From: Pseudomonadota bacterium
GTDB taxonomy: Bacteria > Pseudomonadota > Gammaproteobacteria > Burkholderiales > Burkholderiaceae_C
Assembly (NCBI GenBank): GCA_963205115.1
Contig: CAUJHV010000065.1
Span: 1 to 59,228 of the forward strand
Length of the DNA stretch: 59,228 nucleotides
Direction of reading: 5' to 3'
Shown here piece by piece: positions 26,185-35,178 of the stretch. How positions within the stretch are numbered: position 1 is the stretch's first letter; each line of letters opens with the position of its first letter. The notes under the pieces were generated by a model, which was given only the letters and a program-made list of their open reading frames with translations, did no database searches and had not been told where the DNA came from. Position numbers and translations under genes: made by a program.

Positions 26185-26214
26185 AACGGCACCCCCAGCG
26201 GGTGCCGTTTTTTT
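26185..26214 (+). terminator. Rho-independent terminator after the porin gene
   Basis: ACGGCACCC-CCAGC-GGGTGCCGT, a perfect nine-base stem, followed by a run of seven T (26208-26214). The strongest intrinsic terminator seen in the window. It also separates the porin from the convergent secreted-protein gene, which ends at 26219. Confidence 0.9.
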
Positions 26215-26218
26215 GGGT

Positions 26219-27637
26219 TCAGCGCTTTTCCACCAGGCAGGGCACGGCCGTCTCGAAGGCCGAGGTCGTGATGTAGCGGCCCTGCGGGAAATAGGCGCCC
26301 ATGTCCTTGGCCTCGTCGCCGACCTTGCCGATGTTCTGCACGGCGTGCTTGAACTCGCCGGCGCCGAGCATGTGCCGCAGCTGCAGCACCGTCACGTCGG
26401 CATCCACGGCGCCGTCGCCGTCGTCGGCCATCGGCAGCCAGGCGATGCCGCATTGCACGGTGGCATTGCGCGGGCGGTCGGCCGCGCGGCTGAGCACGAT
26501 GGTGTAAAAGCCGTCCGGCCCGACCGGCACACGCTCGTCGTGCACGCAGTCGTTGACCCGCGTGTTGGCAAAGCCCTGGTTGGAGCAGAACGACCAGTAG
26601 CGCAGGTCGCCGCCGCCCATCTTCGCGTCGCCGGTGTAGGTCTTCGGCGTCGTCGGCGCCTTGCCGCGCACAAAGAAGACCTTGCCGTACTTGCGATTGA
26701 CGATGGTGCGGATGTACTGGTTGTCGAGGTTCGGATAGAACCCGCCCTCGCTCTTGCGCGCATCGTCCTTGATCTTCTCGCCGGTGTAGATGGCGTACAG
26801 CGCTTCTCGGTCGAGCTGCTGGGTCCAGGTCGGTGGATTGGTGGCGGGGTGCAGCGGGCCGATCTTCGCGGCCGCCTTCAGCAGGTCGTAGTACTTGTCC
26901 ATCGGCACCGCCATCGCGGCCGGGTCCAGCTGCAGCGGCTGGCGCGTGCGCAGCGGCGCGCAGGCCTCGGCGCCGCGCAGCACCTTGCCGTCGGGCATCG
27001 TCAGCACAGGCACGGGCAGGCCGGCGTTGCCGGTCTCGTCGGTGCCCTTGTCGGCCACGTAGATGCGGTACAGGATGGTCTGCTGACCCGGCGCCGGACC
27101 GTACTTCGGGCTGTTGAGCTTGTCGCGTATCTGGCCGACCAGGTTCATGCCGGTCTTGATGCCCGGGTCTGGGCGGCCGTCGACCACGTCGAGGCTGTAG
27201 TCGCGGTTGGCAGCGGTGCGGTCGCCACCTCCGAGGAAGGGGTTGGTCGATCCGGCCTTGGGCTTGACCAGGTAGTCAGCCACCGATTCGATCGGCCGGC
27301 CGGCCTCGTCGTAGCTGATGAAGGACATGTAGCGCGAACGCGGGTATCTGCCTTCGAGCGAGAGCCTGGCGCCTGGCGGCACGGTGAAGACCGCCGCCCA
27401 GTAGAACGTGGCGGCGTCGGGGTAGGCGATGTTGATGTACGGGTCGGCGCTGGCCGGGCCGCGCGCCCAGAAGCAACTGCGCGGACCGGGAATCGGGTCC
27501 TTGCCGGCGGCCAGGGCCTGTGCGGCGTCGGCAGCGAGCCGCGCAGGCGGGATGATCTCGGCCCCGGCGTGGGTGGACCAGGCGGCGGCGAGCGCGGTCA
27601 GCGCAGCGAAGGGGAGAGAGGCGGGTCGGATGTTCAT
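26219..27637 (-). CDS. Secreted protein of unknown function
   Basis: 472 residues with a signal peptide (MNIRPASLPFAALTALAAAW, cleavage near AGA). Recognisable blocks are ARLSLEGRYPRSRYMSFISY, AGSTNPFLGG, a DPGIKTG stretch and a Cys-containing C-terminal half (WSFCSNQGFANTRVNDCVHD). The beta-rich GRYPRSRYMSF block is reminiscent of DUF1214-like domains, but I cannot place the protein firmly. It follows the sulfatase gene by 97 bases on the same strand and may be co-transcribed. GGAAGA precedes ATG 27637. Confidence 0.6.
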   Translation of the reverse strand: MNIRPASLPFAALTALAAAWSTHAGAEIIPPARLAADAAQALAAGKDPIPGPRSCFWARGPASADPYINIAYPDAATFYWAAVFTVPPGARLSLEGRYPRSRYMSFISYDEAGRPIESVADYLVKPKAGSTNPFLGGGDRTAANRDYSLDVVDGRPDPGIKTGMNLVGQIRDKLNSPKYGPAPGQQTILYRIYVADKGTDETGNAGLPVPVLTMPDGKVLRGAEACAPLRTRQPLQLDPAAMAVPMDKYYDLLKAAAKIGPLHPATNPPTWTQQLDREALYAIYTGEKIKDDARKSEGGFYPNLDNQYIRTIVNRKYGKVFFVRGKAPTTPKTYTGDAKMGGGDLRYWSFCSNQGFANTRVNDCVHDERVPVGPDGFYTIVLSRAADRPRNATVQCGIAWLPMADDGDGAVDADVTVLQLRHMLGAGEFKHAVQNIGKVGDEAKDMGAYFPQGRYITTSAFETAVPCLVEKR

Positions 27638-27734
27638 GCGAGTCTTCCGTTCAACGGTTGAATGGACACGGCAGCCTGGGCGCCGTGCGTGGGAATGGGC
27701 GTGGAGCGTCTGGCCCTCACCGGGCTCGCCGGAC

Positions 27735-30086
27735 TCACCGAGCTGGCGCGGCGGGTGCGCTGCCGCCACGCATCAGGGCCTGCACCGCCGCCTCGTCGAT
27801 CAGCATCGGCGTGCCCGGCGCCTGCGCACCCGGCTCGATGCGCACACGGTCGATGGTGCCCGCGTAGCGGAAGGTCCCGCGGTCGGCATAGCGGCTGCTG
27901 ACCGCCTGTCGCCGGTTGATGCCCACGCTCAAGCCGCCGGACGGCAGCCGCACGAGCGTGGGCGACAGGTCGGCTTGCGGGTACATCACGCGGCCGTTGA
28001 GGATCAATGTCCCGCGCCCCTTGCGTTCGCCCAGGGCCCGGTACTCGAGCACGAAGCGCTGGGCACCCGGCGCCAGCGGCATCGGCTCCAGTTCGACCGG
28101 GCGGTTCCACAGCTGGTAGACGAAGTGCAGACCACCGTCCATCACGAAGGCCGTCATCCCTGCAAAGCGATCACCCATCGCCACGATCACACCTTCCTGG
28201 CCCGGCTGCCAATCGAAGTGCGCCGTGAGCCTGAAGCTGCGGTCGGCGATCAGGGGTGACACGACGACCGCGGGCGCCGATGCACCTTCGCGGTAGAAGT
28301 CGCGTGCGGTCGATGCGTCGGCCAGTTCGTGTGGCGGCAGTGTGATGGCGCGACGGTCGTCGCGGTTGTCGATCGGGTAGACGTAGTTGGCCGTGGCCTC
28401 GTCCTCGAACTCGGCGATCAGGCGTTGCAGCAGCTGCGGCTGCGCGGCGGCCAGGTCGTGCATCTCGGTCGGGTCCTCGAGCAGGTCGAACAACATCCAG
28501 TTGTCCAGGTTCATCTCGACCGCCGGCGGCTGCAGCGAGACGATCTTCCAGCGACCGCTGATGTAGCCGCGGTTGCCCTGCAGCTCGTAATACTGCCGTT
28601 CGCGCCGCTGTGGCGCCGCTGCATCGGCCAACATCCCGGCGAAGCTCGTGCCGTCCAGGTGGCGGGTGCGGTAGCCGTTGAAGGCGGCGGGATAGGTCGA
28701 CCCTGTCAGGGCCAGCAGCGTGGGCAGCACATCGGTCACGTGGATCCATTGGGGCCGCAAGGCGCCGCCATCCGGCACGCCACGCGGCCAGTGGGCGACA
28801 AAGGGCACGCGGATGCCGCCCGCCATGGGCGTGCGCTTGTAGTAGCGATAGGGTGTGTTGGACACCTGCGTCCAGCCGCTGGGATAGGCGGCATAGGTCT
28901 CGTCGCTGCCGACCTTTCCTGCGTCGAGCAGTTGCCGTACGGCGACCGGGTCTTCGCCAAAGCCCTGACGACGGTCATGCAGGTTCATCACGCCCGTGGG
29001 TCCGCCGATCGAATTGGCGCCGTTGTCCGAGGTGACCAGGATCAGCGTGTTGTCCAGCTGCCCGCTGTTGCGCAGGAAGGCCAGCAGGCGTCCGATGTTC
29101 TGGTCGGCGTTGTCCACCAGGGCGGCATAACATTCCATATAAGCGGCGTAGAGCGCCCGCTGGTCGGCCGGCAGGTCGTCCCAGGCGGGCACGCCCGGGT
29201 TGCGTGGCGGCAGCTGGGCGTTCGCTTCGACCAAGCCCCTGGCACGCTGCCGCTCGAAGCGCGCCGCGCGCAGCACATCCCAACCCGCATCGAAGCGCCC
29301 GCGGTACTTCGCCAAGTCGGCGGGCTTGGCCTGCAGCGGTGTGTGCGGCGTCTGGAACGCCAGGTACAGAAAGAAGGGCTTGTCCGGTGCGCTGGCTCGG
29401 TGATCGGCCAGCCAGCCGATGGCCCGGCCGGTGTAGTCGTCCGGCGCGAAGTAGCCCTGCGGATAGCCGTCCACGGCGGCCAGCTGGTTGCCCTCCATCA
29501 TCCGGTCAGGCTGGTGGTAGTTCGTCTCGGCACCCATGAAGCCGTAGAACCGGTCGAAACCGCGCTGCAGCGGCCACGAGCTGGTGTCGCCGCCCGCATG
29601 CAGGTGGCGGTCGTAGGTGTTGTGCCACTTGCCGACGGCCATCGTGGACCAGCCCTGCGCGCGCAACAGTTCGGCCATCGTCGGCGCGTCCTTGGACATC
29701 TCGCCGCGGTAGCCCGGGTAGCCCGGATCGTTGTGCGTGAGCCAGCCGCAGCCCACGCTGTGCGGGTTCTTGCCGGTCAGCAGCGCCGCCCGCGCGGGCG
29801 TGCACATGGGCACCGTCGTGTAGCCGGTGAAACGCAGGCCGCCGGCGGCCAGGCTGTCGATGTGGGGCGTGTCGATCTCGCCGCCATAGCAGCCGAAGTC
29901 GGAGAACCCCAGGTCGTCCAGCAGGACGACCACGATGTTCGGGCTGCCCGCCGGGGCGCGTACCGGCGTGGGCCAGTGCGGCTGGGAGGTGGCCAGGGTG
30001 CGGCCGATGACGCCGGCAAAGTCGGCGCCGGGGTCGCCCGACAGGTGTCCGGTGGAATCAGGGGCGGGTGTCGCAGCGCTCGGCAT
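27735..30086 (-). CDS. Arylsulfatase-type sulfatase (Cys/formylglycine type)
   Basis: 783 residues. NIVVVLLDDLGFSDFGCYGG carries the metal-binding Asp pair (57, 58). CTPAR at 95-99 is the C-x-P-x-R motif whose Cys becomes formylglycine. MAVGKWH and LVTSDNGANS supply further active-site residues. It hydrolyses a sulfate ester. No maturase is visible in the window. No clear signal peptide is seen from ATG 30086, so the enzyme may be cytoplasmic, or the start may be wrong. The C-terminal 170 residues form a beta-rich extension typical of long arylsulfatases. A predicted Crp/Fnr promoter lies 70-110 bases upstream. Confidence 0.85.
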   Translation of the reverse strand: MPSAATPAPDSTGHLSGDPGADFAGVIGRTLATSQPHWPTPVRAPAGSPNIVVVLLDDLGFSDFGCYGGEIDTPHIDSLAAGGLRFTGYTTVPMCTPARAALLTGKNPHSVGCGWLTHNDPGYPGYRGEMSKDAPTMAELLRAQGWSTMAVGKWHNTYDRHLHAGGDTSSWPLQRGFDRFYGFMGAETNYHQPDRMMEGNQLAAVDGYPQGYFAPDDYTGRAIGWLADHRASAPDKPFFLYLAFQTPHTPLQAKPADLAKYRGRFDAGWDVLRAARFERQRARGLVEANAQLPPRNPGVPAWDDLPADQRALYAAYMECYAALVDNADQNIGRLLAFLRNSGQLDNTLILVTSDNGANSIGGPTGVMNLHDRRQGFGEDPVAVRQLLDAGKVGSDETYAAYPSGWTQVSNTPYRYYKRTPMAGGIRVPFVAHWPRGVPDGGALRPQWIHVTDVLPTLLALTGSTYPAAFNGYRTRHLDGTSFAGMLADAAAPQRRERQYYELQGNRGYISGRWKIVSLQPPAVEMNLDNWMLFDLLEDPTEMHDLAAAQPQLLQRLIAEFEDEATANYVYPIDNRDDRRAITLPPHELADASTARDFYREGASAPAVVVSPLIADRSFRLTAHFDWQPGQEGVIVAMGDRFAGMTAFVMDGGLHFVYQLWNRPVELEPMPLAPGAQRFVLEYRALGERKGRGTLILNGRVMYPQADLSPTLVRLPSGGLSVGINRRQAVSSRYADRGTFRYAGTIDRVRIEPGAQAPGTPMLIDEAAVQALMRGGSAPAAPAR

Positions 30087-30154
30087 GGGTTCGCTTTCGG
30101 GTACGGGGACGCTCTGGCGGCCTGGGCTCACGGGGCACAGCGCGGGATGCGGCA

Positions 30155-30197
30155 AGCCTACAAATGTCACGCCTGGGGCTCTGTCAAGGATCGGACA
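30155..30197 (-). promoter_or_regulatory. Class II Crp/Fnr-type promoter of the sulfatase gene
   Basis: Dyad TCTGTC-AAGGATCG-GACAGA has perfect six-base arms around TGTC-N8-GACA (30182-30197). On the minus strand TAGGCT (complement of 30155-30160) lies 32 bp away centre to centre; predicted start near 30148, about 60 bases before the sulfatase ATG. Toward the LuxR gene the same spacing gives GCCAAC, so it should serve the sulfatase. Confidence 0.6.
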
Positions 30198-30281
30198 GAT
30201 CCGGACTCCTGCACGCTGGCCAACCGCGCCCGCCACAGGGCCTGTCCCGGGCCGCCCCGGCCCCGCCGGTACCATGCCCAT

Positions 30282-32954
30282 GTGGCCAGTTCCCATCCCC
30301 GCCCCGAGGCGAATGTCCCTGACGACCTGCTGCTGAAGGTGACGCCGCCGCGCGTGCCGCGTCATCTGGTGACACGCGCGCGGCTGCAGGCCGAGCACGA
30401 GCCCTGGGCCAGCCACCCGTTGGTGCTGGTGCGGGCACCGGCGGGCTACGGCAAGACCTCGCTGCTGGCGCAATGGCGGCGCGAACACCTGGCGCGCGGG
30501 CGCGTGGTGGCCTGGGTCATGGCTCAGGCGCTGGACTACGAGGCCCGCTTCGTCGCGGCGCTGGCCTACGCGGTGCGTGTCGGTGCGGGGCGGCCGGGCT
30601 TCGGCGCCACGCTGGCCGAGACCGCAGGCCGCAACCCGCTGGAAGCCGTGACACGCTGGCTGGCCGAACTGGCCCAGATGGCCTGGGACACCGTGCTGAT
30701 CGTCGACGAAGGCGAACGCCTGCCCGAGGCCAGCCGCGCGCTGCTGGGCTACCTGGTGCGCAACGCGCCGGCCAATCTGCGCGTGGTGGTGGCGGCCCGG
30801 GCCGACGATGCCGGGGGTCTGAAGGAACTGATCGACCCCGGCCTGTGCGCCGAGCTGGGCCCCGCGCAGCTGTGCTTTTCGCTGGAAGACACGCTGGAGC
30901 TGGTGCGCAGCCGTTTTGGCGCCGGCGTGAGCCGCGACGCCGCAGCCCGCCTGCACGATGTGGCCGAGGGCTGGCCGCTGGGCCTGCAGCTGGCCCTGGC
31001 CGCGGCTTTCGCGGCGCCGGACCCTGCGCGCCACATCGCCGAGCTGGCGGCGCACGGCGGCGCGCTGCGCGAGCGCTTTGTCGAACTGCTGCTGGCCAAG
31101 CTGGCGCCGCCGGACGTGGACTTCCTCACCCGCGTCAGCATCCTGGACCATCTGCACCCCGAACTGTGCGCGCGCGTGACACTGGACGAAACAGCCGCCA
31201 ACCGCCTGGCCCGGCTGGCGCGCGACACGCCCGTCTTTGCAGCCGGCGAATCCGGCGAATGGCTGCGCCTGCACACGCTGGCCCGCGAAGAGCTGCGGCG
31301 CCGCTTCGTGCAGCTGCCTGCGAACGAGCAGGCGGCTCTTCACACGCGTGCGAGCGAGGGCCTGGCGCAGCGCGGCCTGCTGCCGGCCGCCGCACGACAT
31401 GCGCTGGCCGCCGGCAGGCGCGAAGTGGCCTACGACCTGGCCGAGCGCAGCCTCTACGGATCGCTGATGTCGCAGGGCAACCAGGGCGCGGTGCTCGAGT
31501 GGCTGGCGCACATGCCGCAGGACGAGGTCGACCGCCGCCCGCGCCTGCTGCTGGCCGCGGCCTGGTCGCTGGCCCTGAGCGACCGGCACGAGCAGGCGCA
31601 GCACTACGTGGCGCGCATCCTGGCCCAGCGCGCAGCCGACGACGAGCTGCGCTGCGAATGTGCCCTGATCGCCGGCGGCGCCGCGCTGTGGGCCGACGAC
31701 CCGGACCGCTTTGCCGCGCTGCACGACCCCTGGGCCCAGTCGCCGCCGCTGCGCGACCTGCAGCTGCTGCGCGTGCACGCCAACCGCATGGCCTACCGCA
31801 CGCTGATCGACGGCGAACCCGGTCTGGCGCGGATGCGGCTGCAACGCGTGCCCGCGGCGATGGAGACCGGTGCGCGCACCGATTATCTGGACCGTTGGGG
31901 AGATTTCATCCAGGGCCTGTCCTACCTCTGGGAAGGACAGGTTCGCCTCTCAGCCGAAAACCTTCAGGTCCGCCTGGCGCTGGCCGAGCGCCAGTTCGGG
32001 CGGCGGCACCCGCTGAGCTGCATGCTCGCCGCCATCCTGGCCACTGCATTGTGGGAATGCGGCCTGCCCGACCAGGCGGCCGCCGTGATGGCCAACCGCC
32101 TGGATGTGCTCGAACACAGCGGCACGCCGGAGGCAGTCCTGCTGGGCTTTCGCACGCTGGCGCGCATGGCCGCCGCCGAGGGATCCGAGCACCGCGCGCT
32201 GGAACTGCTGGCCGCCCTGGACGCCATGGGCCAGAGCCGCGGCCTGCTGCGCCTGCGGCTGATCAGCCTGGCCGAGCAGGTGCGGCTGCATGCGCGCCGC
32301 TACCGCGCCGACACCTGCCGCAGCCTGTGCGCGCAGATGGATGGACTGCTGGCCCAGGCCGCGCCCGCCCACGGGCCGATCTGGCTGCGGCAATCCCGCC
32401 TGCTGGCGGACGTGGCGCACGCCCACGCCGCACTCGCCGCGCAGCAGTGGGCCGCCGCAGAAGCCGCGTTCGCGCGGGCCGATGCCGGCGCACAGGCGGT
32501 GCGCATGGGACGCCTGCACATCGAGATGCTGGCCCTGCGCGCCTTCGTTCGGCATCGCCAGGGTCAGCCGGCACAGGACCTGCTGCGCGAGGCCGTCGAT
32601 CTGGCGGATGTCTACGGCCTGCAGAAGGTCTTCGACGATGCCCATCCCGAGCTCGGCGCCTGGGCGCGCGCAGCAGCACCCCGGCCCGACGCTGCGGCGC
32701 CGCCTCCACCCGCGGCTGCGACGAGCCTGCCGGAGCGCGAAGCCGCCACCGCCAGCATGGCCCTGACGCCCAAGGAGCGTGAGGTGCTGGAGCTGCTGGC
32801 CCGCAACCTGTCGAACAAGGAAATCGGCCGCGTGCTGCAGGTGGGCGAAGAGACCGTCAAGTGGCACGTGAAGAACCTGTTTGCCAAGCTCGACGTGGGC
32901 GCGCGCAAGCAGGTCGTGCAGCGCGCCCGCCTGCTGGGTCTTCTGGCCGGCTAG
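30282..32954 (+). CDS. MalT-like LuxR family (LAL) transcriptional regulator
   Basis: 890 residues from GTG 30282, the only reasonable start before the conserved LLLKVTPPRVPRHLVTRARL opening. P-loop APAGYGKTS at 52-60, a Walker B-like VLIVDEGERL, a long helical TPR-like sensor region, and a C-terminal LuxR HTH (LTPKEREVLELLARNLSNKE, then VKWHVKNLFAKLDV). LAL regulators bind ATP and an inducer and activate catabolic operons. It sits between the divergent sulfatase gene and the downstream tauD operon; the G/C-rich dyads at 32989-33030 are its candidate targets. Confidence 0.85.
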   Translation: MASSHPRPEANVPDDLLLKVTPPRVPRHLVTRARLQAEHEPWASHPLVLVRAPAGYGKTSLLAQWRREHLARGRVVAWVMAQALDYEARFVAALAYAVRVGAGRPGFGATLAETAGRNPLEAVTRWLAELAQMAWDTVLIVDEGERLPEASRALLGYLVRNAPANLRVVVAARADDAGGLKELIDPGLCAELGPAQLCFSLEDTLELVRSRFGAGVSRDAAARLHDVAEGWPLGLQLALAAAFAAPDPARHIAELAAHGGALRERFVELLLAKLAPPDVDFLTRVSILDHLHPELCARVTLDETAANRLARLARDTPVFAAGESGEWLRLHTLAREELRRRFVQLPANEQAALHTRASEGLAQRGLLPAAARHALAAGRREVAYDLAERSLYGSLMSQGNQGAVLEWLAHMPQDEVDRRPRLLLAAAWSLALSDRHEQAQHYVARILAQRAADDELRCECALIAGGAALWADDPDRFAALHDPWAQSPPLRDLQLLRVHANRMAYRTLIDGEPGLARMRLQRVPAAMETGARTDYLDRWGDFIQGLSYLWEGQVRLSAENLQVRLALAERQFGRRHPLSCMLAAILATALWECGLPDQAAAVMANRLDVLEHSGTPEAVLLGFRTLARMAAAEGSEHRALELLAALDAMGQSRGLLRLRLISLAEQVRLHARRYRADTCRSLCAQMDGLLAQAAPAHGPIWLRQSRLLADVAHAHAALAAQQWAAAEAAFARADAGAQAVRMGRLHIEMLALRAFVRHRQGQPAQDLLREAVDLADVYGLQKVFDDAHPELGAWARAAAPRPDAAAPPPPAAATSLPEREAATASMALTPKEREVLELLARNLSNKEIGRVLQVGEETVKWHVKNLFAKLDVGARKQVVQRARLLGLLAG

Positions 32955-32988
32955 CGGCCGGCCCGCCGCGTCAAATCCGCGACGCGAA

Positions 32989-33056
32989 GGGGGGCAGGGT
33001 CTGCCCGTCCCCCCCTCCACGATGGGGGGGCGTTCCAGGACCCCGCCCCCTAGTCT
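32989..33056 (+). promoter_or_regulatory. G-run/C-run dyads upstream of the tauD operon
   Basis: A G6 run at 32989-32994, a GGGCAG-GGT-CTGCCC hairpin (32992-33006), then C7 (33009-33015) - TCCACGAT - G7 (33024-33030). TAGTCT at 33051-33056 could be the -10; the C7/G7 dyad is centred 34 bp upstream of it, about where LuxR-type activators bind. No T-run, so not a terminator. Candidate operator of the upstream LAL regulator. Confidence 0.4.
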
Positions 33057-33112
33057 TCCGCTCCTGCGCTGGCGGCCACGGCCTGCCGCGCTGAACGAGG
33101 AGACCCCTGACC

Positions 33113-34024
33113 ATGAACACTGCTGTCTCGACAGGCGCACCCGCGGTACTGCGTGCCACCTCCCTGCCCGATTCACCGCGCATCGAGTTGCTCACCTGTG
33201 CGCTGGGCGCCGAAGTGTTCCACCTGAACCTGGGCGAAGCCTCGCGCTCGCCGCAGATGATGGAACAGGTGCGCCAGTGGCTGATCGCGCACAAGGTGCT
33301 GTTCTTCCGCAACCAGGACATCACACGCGCCGAGCACGTGGCCTTCGCCCGCCACTTCGGTGAATTGGAAGACCACCCGGTGGCCGGCAGCGACCCCGAG
33401 CATCCCGGCCTGGTGCGCATCTACAAGAGCCCCGACTCGCCGAACGACCGCTACGAGAATTCCTGGCACACCGATGCCACCTGGCGCGAGAAGCCGCCTT
33501 TCGGCTGCGTGCTGCGCTGCGTGGAATGCCCGCCGGTGGGCGGCGACACCATGTGGGCCAACATGGCGCTGGCCTACGAGAAGCTGCCCGAACACATCAA
33601 GCAGCAGATCGCCGGCCTGCGCGCGCGTCACAGCATCGAATGCACCTTCGGCGCGGCCATGCCGATCGAGAAGCGCCTGGCGCTCAAGGCCCAGTACCCC
33701 GACGCCGAGCATCCGGTGGTGCGCACCCATCCGGATACCGGCGAGAAGATCCTCTTCGTCAACGGTTTCACCACGCACTTCACCAACTTCCACACCGCCG
33801 CCAACGTGCGCGTGGGACAGGACTTCACCCAGGGCAGCTCGCAGCTGCTGCAGTACCTGATCAGCCAGGCGTGGATCCCCGAATACCAGATCCGCTGGCG
33901 CTGGCAGCCCAACAGCGTGGCCATGTGGGACAACCGTTCCACGCAGCATTACGCCGTCATGGACTACCCGCCCTGCCATCGCAAGATGGAACGCGCCGGG
34001 ATCATGGGCGACGTCCCGTTCTGA
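33113..34024 (+). CDS. TauD/TfdA family 2-oxoglutarate/Fe(II) dioxygenase
   Basis: 303 residues. Iron-binding facial triad: His119 and Asp121 in SWHTDATW, and His279 in DNRSTQHYAV; Arg290 is positioned to bind 2-oxoglutarate, as in TauD. The family hydroxylates a carbon next to a sulfonate, sulfate ester, aryl ether or carboxylate, often releasing the group. It opens a six-gene rightward operon. GAGGAG precedes the ATG. Confidence 0.9.
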   Translation: MNTAVSTGAPAVLRATSLPDSPRIELLTCALGAEVFHLNLGEASRSPQMMEQVRQWLIAHKVLFFRNQDITRAEHVAFARHFGELEDHPVAGSDPEHPGLVRIYKSPDSPNDRYENSWHTDATWREKPPFGCVLRCVECPPVGGDTMWANMALAYEKLPEHIKQQIAGLRARHSIECTFGAAMPIEKRLALKAQYPDAEHPVVRTHPDTGEKILFVNGFTTHFTNFHTAANVRVGQDFTQGSSQLLQYLISQAWIPEYQIRWRWQPNSVAMWDNRSTQHYAVMDYPPCHRKMERAGIMGDVPF

Positions 34025-34073
34025 TCGCCAACTCTCCACATTAACGGCTGCCACCGCACCCGAAAGGCCCACG

Positions 34074-35132
34074 ATGAACTTCCTCGACGGCTCACTCTTC
34101 CCCGAAAACCAGGACAAGCTGGTCATCACCGCCGCGCCCTACGGGCCCGAGTGGATTCCTTCGGATTTCCCGGAAGACATTCCGGTGACGATGGAAGAAC
34201 AGGTGCAGAAGGCGGTGGACTGCTACAACGCCGGCGCCACCGTGCTGCACCTGCACGTGCGTGAACTGGACGGCAAGGGCAGCAAGCGCCTGAGCAAGTT
34301 CAACGAACTGATCGCCGGCGTGCGCCGCGCGGTGCCGGAGATGATCATCCAGGTGGGTGGCTCGATCTCCTTCGCTCCCGAGACCGACGGCGCCGCGGCC
34401 AAGTGGCTCAGCGACGACACGCGCCACATGCTGGCCGAGCTGGAGCCCAAGCCCGACCAGGTGACGGTCACCGTGAATACGGTGCAGATGAACGTGGTCG
34501 AGCACATGGACGCGCGCGACATCGCCGGCACCTCGCTGGCCGAGCCGGCCAACTACCAGGCCTACCGCGAAATGATCGTGCCCGCGGGCCCGGGCTGGGT
34601 GGAGGAGCACGTGAAGCGCCTCACCGCCGCCGGCATCCAGAGCGCCTTCCAGTTCTACAACATCAACAGCTACGAAACGGTCGAACGCATGATGCGCCGC
34701 GGCGCCTACATGGGCCCGCTGGTGATGAACTGGGTGGCCATCAGCGGCGGCATGGACGCGCCCAACATCTACAACCTGGCCAACTTCCTGCGTGCGGTGC
34801 CGGACGGCGCGGTGCTGACGCTGGAAAGCTCCATGCTCAACACCCTGCCGATCAACATGATGGCCATCGCGATGGGCCTGCACGTGCGCTGCGGCATCGA
34901 GGACAACCTCTGGACGCAGGACCGCAAGGCCAAGATGAGCACGGTCAAGCAGATCGAGCAGCTGGTGCGCATCTCGCGCGAATTCGGCCGCGATATCGCC
35001 AGCGCCCAGGAGGCCCGCAAGATCTGCCAGATCGGCGTGTTCTACGACAGCGTCGAAGAAACCCTGGCCAAGAACGGCTTCGCCCCCAACGCCCACGGCC
35101 GTCAGCAGGGTCACCTGCGCAAGGTCGCGTGA
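34074..35132 (+). CDS. Beta-keto acid cleavage enzyme (BKACE, DUF849)
   Basis: 352 residues. Zn-binding HLH motif in VLHLHVREL (His59, His61), GGSISFAPETDG, and the C-terminal ESSMLNTLPINMMAIAMGLH and RCGIEDNLW blocks of BKACE proteins. The family condenses a beta-keto acid with acetyl-CoA to give acetoacetate and a new acyl-CoA; the prototype Kce acts on 3-keto-5-aminohexanoate. Substrate here unknown. The gene lies 49 bases after the dioxygenase gene, whose product might feed it. Confidence 0.85.
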   Translation: MNFLDGSLFPENQDKLVITAAPYGPEWIPSDFPEDIPVTMEEQVQKAVDCYNAGATVLHLHVRELDGKGSKRLSKFNELIAGVRRAVPEMIIQVGGSISFAPETDGAAAKWLSDDTRHMLAELEPKPDQVTVTVNTVQMNVVEHMDARDIAGTSLAEPANYQAYREMIVPAGPGWVEEHVKRLTAAGIQSAFQFYNINSYETVERMMRRGAYMGPLVMNWVAISGGMDAPNIYNLANFLRAVPDGAVLTLESSMLNTLPINMMAIAMGLHVRCGIEDNLWTQDRKAKMSTVKQIEQLVRISREFGRDIASAQEARKICQIGVFYDSVEETLAKNGFAPNAHGRQQGHLRKVA

Positions 35133-35178
35133 TCACCAACGGCCGCAAGAAGAGCCCCCACACACCCTGGAGACACCC

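Noticed and set aside
28329..30281. Upstream extension of the LAL regulator frame
   Set aside because: It is antisense to the sulfatase gene, whose catalytic motifs are clear. The conserved start of the regulator lies just after GTG 30282.
30087..31844. Upstream extension of the sulfatase frame
   Set aside because: It is antisense to the LAL regulator P-loop region and carries no signal peptide or sulfatase motif.
32989..33030. Intrinsic terminator after the LAL regulator gene
   Set aside because: The stems are not followed by a T-run and lie just upstream of a probable -10 hexamer.
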